A DNA stretch of 64,000 nt from Phoronis australis (GCA_002633005.1 NMRA01000157.1:122331-186330), one strand, 5' to 3'; counted from the stretch's first letter, positions 24,603-38,150 are shown. Program-made: numbers and translations. The notes: generated by a model not told the origin, from the sequence alone.

Positions 24603-27600
24603 CAGCCTCAGGAAACTGGGTTGGAAATGTTGGACGTCATCTATAACGCACATTTAATCACAGAAAAATATCAAAATGCTCACTGAAATTCAACTAAAAC
24701 AAAACAAAACATGTCACACTCCATGTAATATGGAGCTTTTTCAGGACACATACCTAAATGGTGGAATATCAAGTGAAACAAGTGACAGATTTCGCCATCC
24801 GAGATGTAAATATTTGTTCTTACATTACATGGTGGGCATGCGCAAACAGAAATTTGAACTTCGTTACCAAAAGAGCACAATTGATTGCTACTGACACCTA
24901 TTGAATGAAAGGAACCGGTTTGGCAAGAACCAGAAACCGAGCGGTCGCGTTCATCATAATGCCGTAGGAAGCAGGGTGCCTCCCAATAATTTGCTAAGTA
25001 ACGGTGATGCCCATGTAACTTCATTTTTTGCCATACTTCTGAAAAAAGTTCGCAGAAAATTTTCATTCGCGCATAACCCACTCCTGACTGGCCTGGCGAC
25101 AAACTACTATCAGACCTGTAGGGGTCTAATGCAAAGCTCCTTTCCCCGGTCCAGGGACTTCTTTGTGACAAAAGAAACAGATGTAACTCTTTTCCCGTTT
25201 CTTGAAACTATACATTGTCATTGTGTCAGAATCGGAGAGTGACCCTCTAACAATTCCGTCAGATCGTTTCATAAACTAAGATCCCGGCTTCAGTCGATCG
25301 CGGGTGGCATCCATATGGCCACTCTAGGACGGCCCTTAGATGAAACCAATTGTCACCCTCCTCCTATACAGCATGGAGGACCCCCCACTGGTAATTAGCC
25401 CGGCGTTGCCACCGCCTGTCAACTGTTCACGCAGGGTTCCGTTGGCTAAAAAAACACATAAAGTACATCGTCCATGCAAAGCACCGCATTATCACTGTAA
25501 ACTAGCATCACAAAACAATAAAAAATGTACTATTTCAAAGCTAATGCAATTGACCGGAATGATGGAAATGTTCAGTTTGACACTGAAGCACTCCTTTACA
25601 GTGGCATTTTGCCAGGTATGTTTAGGTGGCTGAGAACAACATCCTAACATGTTAACAACAGAATTCCGTTCACAAAAACGTAACCAAAACCATAAGCGAC
25701 TTAAAAAACGTCTCAGAGAGCGTTTTATTGGGATGGCATGACAACCTAAAATTCATCCGTGCCGGAAATTCGAAACTGGCGCATGTGCGCTGTGCCTGTG
25801 ACTTGAGTTGGTAGCCGGGAAAAAATCCTCTCGCGAAAAGGAATATCATGAGATCGATGTTATGAGAATAAAAAGCCGAATTCTATTCTCGTTTTATATC
25901 CAATTGAACAAGGCGAAATGCAGCTCTAAGTAAAAGTGAAAGTCTTACTTTTAAACTGTAACACCTGCTGCTGGAATGGAACAGAATTCCCGTCAGCTCC
26001 TATAATTTCTAAAAAAAACGTTTGAGCAGACCTCCCTTTGGACAACTCTGTCTCCCCATGCTCTCCCGGTGCCCTTCCTATACTGGAAACACGCCACGCG
26101 CCTTCTAGATAGGCTTGCCTAAAATTTTTACCTGTGGAACCCCGAATGCACCGACATATGTGTCTTTATTTTGTAAACCACACAGCTCAATGTGTCTTTT
26201 AGTTTTCTGCAACTAATTCCCAATTAATTTAGATAATTAACAGAATTCATGTAATCTGATATTTGATAGCACGTTTTCCTTGAGACATATTTTAGAAACA
26301 AAGACAGACCATTAAGGCTGCTTTAAGCCAGTGGAATTTGATTTTAGGAAGAAATTTTTTGTTGACATTTATATACAGTGTATATATTATGAAATTTTTG
26401 TACTACAGGAGAGAATAAATGGTTTTAAGGTAAAGAATATTTGTAAAACGAAACCAAAAATTGATGGTGCAAAGTTTCAGAAAGATGATTGAGTATTTCA
26501 TTCAATTTTAACTCTTACACGTAGAAATCAAAAAGTTCGCCCCACTAATTTGTCTCAAACTTTCACTTGCCATGATACCAGTTGGTTTCTACTGTCATTT
26601 TTTTACGGTCAAACTGGCTTGAAGGGTCACCTACGATTGAATTAGATATGCTACGGTTACCCTACCTCGCAAATTTGCAAGCTTTTTGGCTCTCTCTTTA
26701 CTTGCTGATGCGTGGTAAGTTTAGCGATGGCAATCATCTTTATCATGCGTGTGGAAAGGTTTGAGATATCGTTTGCGTTACTGAATCCGTAATTTTAGGG
26801 TCGGCGAACCTTAATAAACTCTGAAGTGTTTTCTTGAGTCGCTGATAGTTTGCCGGCTGTGTTCTGGCTAGTAACGGAAATAGAATCCTATCACGATGCT
26901 GCAGCGTTTTGTTAGAGAGCACGGAACAATGTTACCTGCATAATAATTTGTTAATACTGTATCGCACCTTTAAGTAAACGCTATTTTTGTCACTTCTTGA
27001 ATCGAGTTTTTCCAAAAACTCATCCAGCTGACTTTAACAAATAACAATGAACAGTCCTAACGAGTACCAACAGGGCAAACAAGAGATTTGTTGAAACATC
27101 ACACGGTTAAACACATGATTTTAGCCTGCTATACTTTGATCGTTAAGTTGCTAACATGCTACGATATACTTTAATTTGCATAAGTCTTTGAGAAAGTAAA
27201 TTATGGGGTTCTAGATCGTAATCTTTTGAAAAGCCAATAAAGACACAATAAAACCTAGCACCCAACTTACTTAAATGTTCTTGGCATAACGCCTAAAACG
27301 TAAATATCTGGTCCACTGTATCGTAGATTTTGTGGGAGCCTGATTGGGATTCAAACGTTGACCATTATTTTCGGCTTAAGCATACAATGAATTATTTAGA
27401 TTTTTAGTGAATATCTTTCCAATGGTTTACAAAAGAAACTGCCTGTAAAGTTATTTCCGTCTTATACATTTCCATGTGTAAACAAGGGAATTGTCATCGC
27501 AATTACACTCTAATCTTTGGGGAAATAAGCTGACTGGAAAATTACATTAAGCAATTTGTTCACAATTGGTAGGCTGAATGTTTTGGTGCACTTCGGCGCT

Positions 27601-30600
27601 TCAGAAATAAGACCGGCTTTGCCACGCGGGAGCTTTTCAATGTTCTGGATAATTCCACAACAAGAGAAGTCCACATTCAAATCACGTGGGAGGTTTAGGG
27701 TTCATTTGTCGCAACATGCATCATAACTAGATTGATAATCAACAACAACATTCGAGAGCAAATTGGTATTAACCAGGCACTTCTTGATTTAATAACATCT
27801 AAAATAACCAGTAAGTAATGCATATGCATGGCCTCTTCAAGGGTTATTTACTAAACTTTATCATTTTCCAAAACTCGTTGGGGGTAGTTCCTGCCCTAAA
27901 AAATGTTTTCTAGCAACTGTAGGGATGGATGAGTGAGAAAGCGACTGAGAGACTATTTTTAACACTTTTGGAAAATTCTAATTCTTCATCCGATCATACA
28001 AGTTGACGTGGTTTCTTTCCTTTAAATTTACAAGTAACATTGGGACATTCCATTTGGTTGGAGAATACCGTGCAAACATTCCGTTACCTTTGTGACTGGT
28101 GGAGTTTACTGTGTAAGCCAACACTGCGTGCCAGCCGACTAGAACGACATCTTTCGCGAAAATGGGCTGGTGGTTGCTGAAACCACAAGCACTGGCTAAA
28201 TCAATGTATTCCACACAAGTTCGTATTTTTGACACCTGCAAGATCATAAGGCGATAAAAAAAACAACAAAACGAATCGCTATACTTACTCGACTTATTCC
28301 AGTATCATAGGTATACGACAAATGTCCGAGCCAAAGCATGCGCACTTATGCCCACACACGGATTTCTGCATGTCCTTCGTCATTTCACAGGGTCCCTTTT
28401 CCATTTAGGTTACGTTGTTACAGAGAGTAGGGCAGTCTGGGAGAACCAGTCTCGATACAGAAATATGTTGCAATATAAAATGTACATTTTCGTTGAGTGA
28501 GTTATTGCAAACGCACAGAAAGAAATAATAGACTAGACACATTTAGATAATCTAACAGTTCCAGTGTTGCAATTAGCCAATTGCGAGGCATGCGCTGATG
28601 ATAGTTTACAGTGAAGAGGCTTCGTGGCAACACAAACGTAGACGGGAACGCCAACACAATGATGACGATGTCGTGGCAGGACAGGGCCGCAGTTATTGTG
28701 AGGACAGACTAGAAAACACGAATACAGTATCGCCATCAAAGACGAAGAATGTATCCTTACAAATTACTACAAACGAAAACACTTTACCTTCTTTGATCGT
28801 CAAAAAACTAAATTTTGATTCCGGCCTCTTTATGCTATTCTCAATTTGCTCCTACATAGACGAGGACTTGGCTTCTGGTAGAACTGATAGTCGATACCAT
28901 GCTTGACAAATAAAATGATATATACGTCGTAACAAGTCAAATTATCGAGGCTGCTAGCAAATAGTAAATAACGATGTGTCAGTTCACAGTTCAAGACCAT
29001 GCACGGATCGTCTATAATCCGAGTACGGAACAAGTTAAGACCGGATTCAAAGCAGTAAGTTTTCCTAAAAGAAGCAATTTTTACAGAATGTGGAATTTAT
29101 AGCCGCTTTGACATCAATGCACTGTTGCATGGAACAGTCCAAAATAGGGACTCGACTAAGTCCCCTAAATCTACTGCGTATTTGGGTGGGCCCGTGAAAA
29201 CCCCGATTGTCCTTCCTTATGATGTTTGAGTGTCATTACTAAGTGCGTTTTTTTTTAGTACAAACTGAAAGTCAAGTCTACGTTGAATTATCATTATTAT
29301 TGATCTGTTGGTTAAAAGTATAATATCATGCAGAGGACAGAAGATGAATCCTTTACAAGGTCAACATATTCTCGAAGTTTATCACTTCTTCACCACAAAA
29401 CATGTCTCACGGAGTGCATCGTTTGTGGCTGTAAAATCCGTGATATCGAAATCGATTTCATTAATTGTTTCTTACCGTACTGCAAGTAAGAATCAAAGCC
29501 ACGAGTTCTTTGAATGTGAAGTTTGCCACTTCGGCACTGGCAAATTAAGGTTATATAAAAATTAGCATAACCCTCTGACCAAGAGTTGTTTCAGTCAACT
29601 GGTTGTATTCAAGAGAAGGAGATGAAGTCGAGGTCTTCAGTATTGGACACGGGCATTGGATTTTGTTGGTAAGTAACAAACCATATTTTTATAAAACCTG
29701 TCTTTGGTCTAAGGAATATCGAAACAATCCTCCACTGACTGCTATAACTTATAGTTTTAAGTGAAGTGTTACCGTGCTTAGCGTGAAAGTGAAAGTATCT
29801 TCACATTGTTTTGTTAAGTTTCTAAGGTTGTCTAAGAAGTTGAGTTATTCACTTGTAGCAGACCAACAGATTTATTCTTCAACCTGTGGTTAAAGCTTGT
29901 AGACTGAATATAAACAACTCAACAAAAGTGAGAAAATTTGCGTTTAATGAAATCATACTGCATACCAATGAAAAGCCCAGTTATTCCCCTTTCCAACGAC
30001 ACCACATTCTTTCAACAAATGTTTATTGTATTTAGAAACTTTGCTGCCGAAGAGGATTTGGTCTCAAAGTGAATGTTGCAAATTCGGTTGAAAATAAGTG
30101 TGTATTCAAGTTTAAGCATTCAGCTTTTTCAATAGCAATTACAGTGCTGGTTCCGTGGTAATAAAAACTTGTGACAATTTGACAACACTTAAACACGCTA
30201 TTCATTGAACAACTGACTGATAGACAACAGATTTTCTCGGTGTCGGGTTGACGAACCATTCGCAGTCACTGCAGCTGTTTGTTAGAATTTGTGTTTCAGT
30301 TTGGAGATAGCACGAGGACTCGCACTGAGTCGTGCTGCTGCCACATTCTGGGAAAGACCAGCATCAATTTGTTCATCCCTTCTCTGTATTAAACAAACGT
30401 GGCATACATGGAGCCAGAACACCAGATTTTCACATTTGAAGAAAGCTGCAAACTGGGCATTCCAAACACAGTTTGCATAATTGCGATTCATATTGAGTCT
30501 GCTAACAGCGGGAGTTCCATGCTATCAATCAGTGTCTCACAAATTTGGTGTTTACCCTCGGTGTTAATCACCAGCACATCACAGGTGGTGACACCGCTTG

Positions 30601-31675
30601 ACAAATTTGCAACATTCACTTGAGACCAAGCCCTCTTTGACAGCAAAGTTGAGCAGATCGAAAATCTATTGACAAAATGTGGTATTGTTGAAAAGGGGAA
30701 TGACTGAGGTTTCTATTGGTATGCATCATGATTTAAATAAACCAAATAAAATGAAAACACGAACGAGTGAACATAAATTTCCAAGTTCTGTTGACAGACG
30801 TGTTTATATCAATAGTATGTAATTGCACACCTTTTATTGAAGATAAGCGTGTTTTGTTTTCCTTTGAAATAAGAAATAAAACGGACGAATTTCTAAATAA
30901 TCTCGTTCTCAACTTTCAACTGTAGAAGACTGAGATTCAGCGAGGTTCTACATCTGTAGGTTATGTGGGACCCTTAAAAATCAAGTTAACAAATTTGGTG
31001 GCAAACTTCGGAAAACCAACTTTCAAAAATGGCTGATCGCATTCGTATGAAACTTTAAGGTACCAGAACTTATGCTCTGTTCTCCAAAACACTGTTAGGA
31101 ATTGCTTTTGAAGTGCTCCATTTTTGCAGGATGGCTATCAAAATATAGGACTCCTATGATTTCATGAAAAAAAGTTTTAAAATATATCAAACGAAAATAT
31201 GTAATTTACAAAACCGTGACAGTTTTGTTTAGGAAATCTCGTAAAAATTTTGACCAGTGGAATTTGGTCATGTTGCTATGGATGTACCTTTCGTTTTGCC
31301 AAATTTTACTAAGAAGAGACAGTCACGTGGCCCTGTTTAAATAGCAGTTCGGTGTAAAGTCAAACATCAAGTTCTACAGACTTTTTACTTTCAGAAAATA
31401 ACATACTTTTGCTGTGTTAAAATTTATAGTTTAGCATCTGGCTAAATACACAGACTGGTGAATGAAGCTCTTCACTTGTTTCAAAATGTGTTGTCAATGA
31501 GGAATGTATACGCCAGAAAGTCCAAATAAATAACTCCAAATTTAATAAAAAGGTGAATTCAAACATAACAGACAAGGTTTCTGTCTCCACGCCAAAAATG
31601 AGTGCCCTGAGCGGCATAAGGTCGCCGTTGGGGTCAACTTCCTAAAGAGGGCGTATTCGGTGTCGTCCAACTGGC
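24603..31675. other. No gene recognised
   Basis: Seven kilobases with no domain-bearing frame. The longest open frame (24680-25171, minus, 163 codons) has no family signature and overlaps plus-strand frames of similar length. The segment near 31.08-31.18 kb weakly resembles 20.66-20.76 kb and may be an old dispersed repeat. Confidence 0.5.
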
Positions 31676-32230
31676 TATTCAGTGTTCAATCAAGAGGTAG
31701 ATCGCATAAGACAAACACTGGTGAATAATGGGTATACCAATGCTTTTGTGGATTTCCATATTAAGTGATTTGTGTCCAGAATTAGCCATGAAGTCCCTGT
31801 TCGTCGGACTGGTGTCACCAAAAAGATATTTTACAAAAATGTCATGTCTAATAATTACCTCCAGGACGAACACGCCATTAAGAAAATTATAAGGGACATT
31901 GTTAAAGTTTGTAAGCCTGATGATCACCTCGCTGTTATTATTTATTATCGGAATAGGAAGTCCTCCAACTTGGTCATGAAAAATAACATTTCTAAAGCGA
32001 AAGTCCGCCCCGTTGCGCAGTGTAGTGTTGTTTATGAGTTTGTATGCCCTATGAACGAATGTCTTCGTTCAAACGTCAAACAATGTTACATTGGTCAAAC
32101 GGTTTGCAGTCTTTTCCGTCGGTTATCCATGCATCTTCAAAATGGCGCCATTCAAGATCATTTTCTGCAATGCCACGCACGTAAAATCACCCCTCGGGCG
32201 ATAATTCTCCAAAATCCACTCGGGTTCTAG
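31676..32230 (+). pseudogene. Penelope-like element fragment, GIY-YIG endonuclease
   Basis: Translation of ~31676-31770 gives a helix typical of the end of Penelope RT ('FNQEVDRIRQTLVNNGY'). After one in-frame stop, the frame from 31772 reads 152 codons. The GIY-YIG nuclease core is visible: 'VVYEFVCP' followed about 15 residues later by 'CYIGQTVCSLFRRLSMH' and 'GAIQDH'. In Penelope-like retroelements this C-terminal nuclease nicks DNA during insertion. The RT domain upstream is absent, so this is a 5'-truncated copy. The stop marks it as dead. Assignment to Penelope rests on the linker plus nuclease pattern and I am fairly sure of it. Confidence 0.8.
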
Positions 32231-32514
32231 ATAACGGGGGATAACGACTTCGCCATGTAATAATCTATATTTATATTTATGTTTAATCCACTGGGTTCAA
32301 ATAAGTTAAGCTTAACTATCCAAAGTTGTTCTCTTTTGAGTCTGTGAGGGTTACTGGGGGTATTGGAGTTTTTCTGTTATTTGGACAGAAAGATCTTGTA
32401 GATTATGATTTTTGGAATTGAAATGATGTTTTGAGGACCGACGATAACATGTAAGGCGTATGGATTTCTACTTTGCACTACTTCGTGGTTATTTTAATGT
32501 TAAGAGAGGCCTTC
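32231..32514. other. No gene recognised
   Basis: May include the 3' terminal region of the Penelope fragment; no clear boundary. Confidence 0.4.
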
Positions 32515-32692
32515 GTCAAGAGGACCCCTTAACAGCGCAGTAGTGGGGCTAGGCGCACGTAGGTGCAACCAACCACCTTTTGGCATTTGAACGTAGCTCC
32601 TACGCACCGTAAGTTAGGTTCAGTGCTCAAGGTGATACGGTGGGCTTTGGGCGCCTACTTACCACTACAGCACTGCCCCTTAAGTAGTCAAC
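32515..32692. repeat. Imperfect fold-back of ~175 bp
   Basis: Left arm around 'cagcgcagtagtgg...aggcgc' pairs with right arm 'gcgcctacttaccactacagcactg'. Sits just before the truncated 5' end of the LINE. Confidence 0.4.
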
Positions 32693-32696
32693 TGTT

Positions 32697-34600
32697 AATA
32701 CTATGTGGAGCTCATGAGTCATTACATTAGAAATAACCCCTTAATGAAAGGATTGTGTATTGATAGACATGAAGTCAAAATAGCCCAGTATGCTGATGAT
32801 ACAATTTTATTTATTCAGGATGAAATGTTCGGAACAGAATGCTTTAAATTTCTCACAAGATTTGGTGACGTGTCTGGTCTTAAATTAATTAGAAAATGCG
32901 AAGGAATGTTTTTAGGCCACCAGTCTGAACTTAAAAGAAAATGTATGATATAAATTGGCCAAAAAGAAACAATAAATGTCTGGGCGTTTACTTCGGTAAA
33001 TATGAAAAAGAAAAAAATAGACAAAATTTTGAAGAAAAATTTTTGTAACTTAGGAGAAAAAGAAAATTAACAATTAAGGGAAGAATTGTCATAAGTAAAG
33101 CTTTTGCGCTATCCAAATTGATTCATGTTATATCTGTCCTTGGATTGGCAAGGGATTTGTGCAAACGAATACACAAAATTTTAAATGATTTTACTTAGGT
33201 AGGGAAACAACCTAAAATAAAGAAAAGCGTTGCAATAGCCTCTTATAAAGATGGTGGTTTAAAAGTCCCTGACATGACCCTTATAAAGGAAGGTCTTTTA
33301 GTCAACCGGGTTAAAAAACTCAAGTCTCCTGAAAGTGGAAGTTGGGAGTTTTATACACAATATATCCTCAAGAGTTATGGTGGTGAGCTGTTGTGGTTAT
33401 GTAATTTTAAAGTAAGCAAACCGTTTACAACGGTAAATGATGTTTTTTATAGAGAGGTTTTGTAGGAGTATGAGCAGTTGAATCATAATGCTTTTAAAGA
33501 TGTGCATGTTTGTGATCAGATTTTATGGCATAACAGAGATATTAACACTTAATAATAAGTCGCTATATTGTAAAGAGTTCTCTAGGAATGGGCTATGTTT
33601 CATCAATGACTTACTTGATGCTGAAAATAAGCTTTTATCGTGGGAGGTGCTCAAGGCAAAATAAAACTTGAAAGATTTTCAAATTCTGAGTTTTAATTCA
33701 ATATGTATTATTTTATCTAGAAAAATTGATCAAGGTCATCAGCGATTGGTTGGTTGCAGCAATAAAATTTGCTTAGATTACAATAAAATTGCAAAAGAAA
33801 AAATCAAGAATATTTTGCAATAAAAGTATTACAAAAAAAACACAGAAAATTATGAAAAATTGTTGCAGCATTACTCAAAACAAGATATTCAAAAAATTAT
33901 TCCTTGCCTTTTACACTTCCCCTAGATCCATTCATTAAATCTTTTAAGTATATGTTGTTACATAACAGAGTGTATACTAACTCTTTGTTATATAAGATGA
34001 AGATTGTTACTTCAGATAAATGTCCCTACTGTAATCTAGAATACTGAACACATGATTTCCATTGTGACGTAGTGCAAAGATTGTTGATTAAAGTTCAGGA
34101 TATTTTGATGTCTTCCCTTAAGGAAGATATCACAATAACCAAGAATGAATTCATGTTTTGCCATTTAAGTTCTGAATTCTCTATGTTGATTAATTATGGT
34201 ATCACTGTCGCCTAATATTTGATTAATTTACATAGCCAAAAGCAGTTGCATCCCGATTGGTCTGCCTTTAAGTTATTCATGTGAAAATATGTAAAATTAC
34301 AACATTTAATTTTCAAAAACAAAAGAACCGGACAACATTAATATTAGAATATGGGAAAGCCTCAGTGCTGCCATGCAATGGATCTGTAATATATTAAATT
34401 CATATATTGTTTCATGATATTATTATTAAATGATGAAGTGTGTGAATGAGTGTACGAGTGTGCGTGTGTGAGTGAAAGTCCTTACCCCTTTTCCTTGTTA
34501 ACCCTTTAAAAATTATAAAAAATATAAGTGTATACTGTTGAAGAATAAAATTATGAAAAATGTAATTTCCTCCTGTAATATCAAAAAAAATTACGTACTC
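32697..34600 (+). pseudogene. 5'-truncated Tx1/L1-like LINE (RT C-terminal part)
   Basis: The first frame carries the RT active-site strand 'IAQYADDTILFI' and then 'LTRFGDVSGLKL'. After breaks, further pieces read 'LTIKGRIVISKAFALSKLI', 'ASYKDGGLKVPDM' and a Cys-rich 'CPYCNLEY' motif. This order is typical of the RT thumb and C-terminus of L1/Tx1-clade ORF2. At least three stops or frameshifts interrupt it (for example near 32950, 33050, 33200 and 33550). RT fingers and endonuclease are missing, as expected for 5' truncation during target-primed reverse transcription. It ends in A-rich 3' sequence near 34.6 kb; a GTGTGAGTG-like microsatellite lies at ~34438-34475. Confidence 0.8.
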
Positions 34601-34630
34601 GATGTAATGAACCACTCGTGTCGTACACAT

Positions 34631-34942
34631 AGTGTACCTAATTATCGGACGGAACCTAAATATCGGACATTTCAAAAAATCTTACTTGAAGCATAATCTG
34701 AGAATCAAAGGACACCAATTGTTGTTCCGTTGTAATGCATTCAATGTCCGGCACCGTCTCCTTTTTTACAGAGTTGCCTCGTTTTGATTTCACCGAGAGA
34801 GGGTGTAATTTAGACCTCCAAGTCGGCCTAAAATGGACAATCGCATAAATCGGTTATAAAAGTTGAAAATAAAATCTTTTTCCACAATGAAACTTTCTCA
34901 TTGAACTGACAATATGTTACTGTTCCATTTTTTCATTTGTTT
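34631..34942 (+). mobile_element. MITE with TATCGGAC motifs, truncated copy
   Basis: Near-identical to the left ~310 bp of the element at 41800-42613 (starts agtgtacctaattatcggac). It is cut at a TTAA by insertion of the AGTCCTTCTC element. The right half is not found after that insertion. Confidence 0.8.
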
Positions 34943-34946
34943 TTAA

Positions 34947-35614
34947 AGTCCTTCTTGCAAACTGCCCATGTGGTTCCAGTATCCGAAAATACTTACTACA
35001 TAAATTCTTATTTTCGACACCCTTTCTTTATATTCTTTTCGCCTTTCTTGCCAAAAGCGATTTTTTAACAATATTTGACCCTTCTCTCTGAGCGTATGAT
35101 TACCGGTTGTCATCGGTTATTTCCGTACCCACAATTCCGGCTCATCAGTTCAGGAACTTGTCCTGAACGCCGCCATTTTTTCCTTGTAACTGAATGTGCT
35201 ATGGCTTGCTCGAAAAGTCTTCATTATTTTGTTTTATTAGTAATATATCGTGANCCGCGGCAGTGTGACACAGGACTAACCAGCCCGTAATTTCATGCAG
35301 GTGTCTGAAACTACCCTTGAATATATGCAGCATTTATGATTTGACCATTTTACTTCGACAAAGCAGCTTGCAACCGCATGCATTTACCGTTCGCCAGTGT
35401 CGGCTGGTCTCGATCCGCACCGGGTCCGATAGGCTGCGGTCCCGAGTCTGGCAAAATAATTTCTGTCAAAATTTATTCGCCACATTTCTTCATCAAATTC
35501 GATAAAATTGTCCGTAGTTTGATTTTATTAAAATTAAGGCGCGCTGTCGATTATTTTATCCCCGTTTGCAAGCTGGTAACAGGCACTAGTCCATCCACAC
35601 TGACGGCGTTTTCT
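34947..35614 (+). mobile_element. TTAA DNA element, rearranged copy
   Basis: Left end AGTCCTTCT follows a TTAA (34943-34946). The sequence matches the complete copy at 52134-53808 up to 35253, then, after a single N, resumes at the part matching ~53238 and stops at the part matching ~53596. About 800 bp are therefore missing at the N, and the right terminal repeat is lost. Open frames here are not protein-coding. Confidence 0.85.
35254..35254. other. Single N, probable collapsed gap
   Basis: Comparison with the complete element shows ~800 bp absent exactly at this base, so the single N more likely marks an unsized gap or a misjoin than an ambiguous base. Confidence 0.6.
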
Positions 35615-35627
35615 TAGCGTCTAGCCT

Positions 35628-35691
35628 GCCTCCCGTTCAGTAACGCTAGGACCTCGCTAAAAAGCAAGACTTCGCGAAATTACGTGAGATA
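35628..35691 (+). repeat. Short dispersed repeat shared with ~62012-62073
   Basis: 'gttcagtaacgctaggac' and the following ~45 bp ('caagacttcgc...attacgtgagat') recur near 62.0 kb. Function unknown. Confidence 0.65.
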
Positions 35692-35699
35692 TTTTCGTA

Positions 35700-36517
35700 A
35701 TAATGTCAAACTATAAAATGTGAAATAAAGTTCAAAACATTACTAATCATCATTATAACAAAAAACGCATTTTAATTAGAACTCACCCTAAGGATATAAT
35801 AGAAACTTGTTCTCCGGTTGATGGTTCTGATGCATGCCCATGTAAATAATAAAGGTGATGTTTTAAAAGTATTAGTAACATGACTTCAGTGGCCATTTGC
35901 ATAAAACATTACCAAGTGTATATTTAATCCCCAGAGCACCTTAGGAATTCTTTAATATGAGTATTTTTGCGTCTTGAATTTTCCAAAGGCTAAGCATTTC
36001 TTTACAAACACGGGGCAGCAACAAGAAATAATATCATTCTATTTTACATTTACATTTTGTTTTATTCACATTTTACATTGTGGTTCAACTGTCTGATTTT
36101 AAAAAGTTGAATTCTATTAACAATAACTAGGTGACATTGTAAACTATAACTTTTTGCAAATACTTTTGAAATTGCAAAAACCCAGTGCATCTAGTTTAAA
36201 TCTGTAGCAACTACTTTACTTAATTTTAAAGCCATCTTTGTAATATTTAATCAAGGTTCTTAGTTGTGAGATACATTTTATCTCCTGCACGTTTAAAAAG
36301 TAAAAATAAGATCTAAGGTTATTTTTATTGACTGAAAAATTGTTATTTCATATGTGTGACGGACGTACGTGACGGATGTACGTGACGGACGTACAAATTT
36401 GCCGTACGTCTGTTACGCAATTTCTAAATAATCCCTGGGATCTAAAATTTTGGTCAATAGTATTGAATAACAAGTTAAAAGAGAATCTGAAATTATTGTA
36501 ATTTTGAATGACAACTT
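35700..36517. other. No gene recognised
   Basis: AT-rich; includes a small GACGGACGTACGT-type tandem motif near 36360-36400. Confidence 0.5.
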
Positions 36518-36530
36518 TCAACGTAACTAA

Positions 36531-36763
36531 TAATAAAAAATAATTGCAGGCGGTCTGGTACACGTTGTACCATGTCCGCATGTGGGCCCATTGCACTGAT
36601 CACCTGGAAATATTTTTTTTTGCTTTATTAATATATAGTTAAAACCGAGCTGAGGAGCTAGAAACCTGACTCACGGGTCTAGCAGTGTGGCCCAGTGGGA
36701 CTCGAACCCACGATCTCGAGTAAAGAAGGCGGGCACCATCACACTAAGCCACACTGCCTCTTC
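36531..36763 (-). mobile_element. tRNA-derived SINE with 13 bp target duplications
   Basis: Minus-strand element of 233 bp. Its head has a pol III A box (TGGCTTAGTGTGATGG) and a perfect B box GGTTCGAGTCC (plus 36698-36708) inside a T-arm-like stem (GTGGG/CCCAC). Its tail is A/T-rich. A perfect 13 bp direct repeat, tcaacgtaactaa, flanks it (36518-36530 and 36764-36776), the sign of LINE-machinery insertion. The acceptor stem does not pair in register, so this is not a working tRNA gene. The intact promoter boxes and perfect duplications suggest a young copy. Confidence 0.9.
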
Positions 36764-36776
36764 TCAACGTAACTAA

Positions 36777-38150
36777 ACTTTTTAGCACTTTTTGTGACAG
36801 ACGTATGGCGCAATGATATCCAGGAGTTGGCCTTTGACCCCAAGAGGTCGAGGATGTGCCGAAGTTGAAATGTAATTTTTTATAAAGTTTGGACTTCATG
36901 TGATTGCACAAATTTGATAATATAATGAAATACCCACAATTGGCTTATTTATGACAATATCTAGCAACACACATAAAAATCGAGCTAATTTTTTAGGGTC
37001 AAGCGACCCCCAAAATGAGTCCATTTAGGCAAAAAATTGAAAGTTATAGGACAGTCAAACATGGGTCCTGAAACTAGAGAGAATGGGCTTTCAGATGAGA
37101 CCAGTTATGTTTGTATAGTCACAATTTAAATTTTTTTGTCTCCAAGTTGACCTTTTCACGGAATTGCTCTACTACGTAAATTGTAAAGATTTTGAATTAT
37201 TTGTTTGTTTAGTAGGATGTCATTTTGACGCTTTAGAGCCCAAGGAAATAAAACTAAAATGTCAGAATTAAAAACAGCAATAACAATATTACTCCATATC
37301 TACATAGTGCAGTAAATTACCAAGAATTTCAAAAATTGTGTCCTGGTTATGGATTCGGTCAATCTTAATCCTTTTCAACTCCCCGCCGAGAGCATACGAT
37401 CGGTGCAACCGTTGTCGGACCACACTTATTAATTCAAACACATAAATTTGTAAAAAATCAAGTGCTAAATGGTTTCCCTAGTTACCTGAATAAAAAATTC
37501 AAGGGCTGCAAAATTTTCGAAAATGCAGCGTGTCTGTACATTTTTATTCCTATCTGTGGGTCCAAATCGCGTCATAGTAGTCATCACAAAACATGCGAAT
37601 TGGGATCAAATGTACAAAAACAATTCCTCCATAGATGTCAATATTTTTAGAATTAGTGTAATCGTTACCAGCCACTTTCATGAAAATTTGTGTACCCGAC
37701 ATGCACAAGACTTGGGACACCATCAAATCGCTTCCCAATTCTTACCCACGCCACTCATTCTAACCACGCGCCACGTTGCTGTTGCTGAACAATGCACCTG
37801 ACAGCATGCAACAATCAAACTTTTCCAGCGGATAATTTTGACGTGTTATGCAACCCAACCCAGGAGTAGAAGCAATGGTATATTCGACAACACAAAAGAA
37901 ACAGCAGATATATTTAATACAACATCAGCATTGGTCCAGCACCTCCTTCTGCATATGTCTAATATCATCAGTTCATCCTACCTTTTCCAAGGAGCCATCA
38001 AAGTAGATATATCATCATTATGAGAAAAAATTATTGACAGCAACTTAATTAATCCCTGCCTTAGTGTTTCCAACCCAGTTAAAAAGTAAAAGAATAAAGC
38101 AGTCATTATATACGTGACTCATCGAAAACATTAACAACTATACCTGTATA
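36777..38150. other. No gene recognised
   Basis: Frames at 37.46-37.80 kb are overlapping chance frames; nothing else found. Confidence 0.5.

Noticed and set aside
24680-25171. 163-codon minus-strand open frame
   Set aside because: Longest frame in the left half, but no domain, overlaps plus-strand frames of similar length, and composition looks random.
36640-36763. Functional tRNA gene on the minus strand
   Set aside because: A and B boxes and a T stem are present but the acceptor stem is out of register and the unit has SINE-type target duplications.
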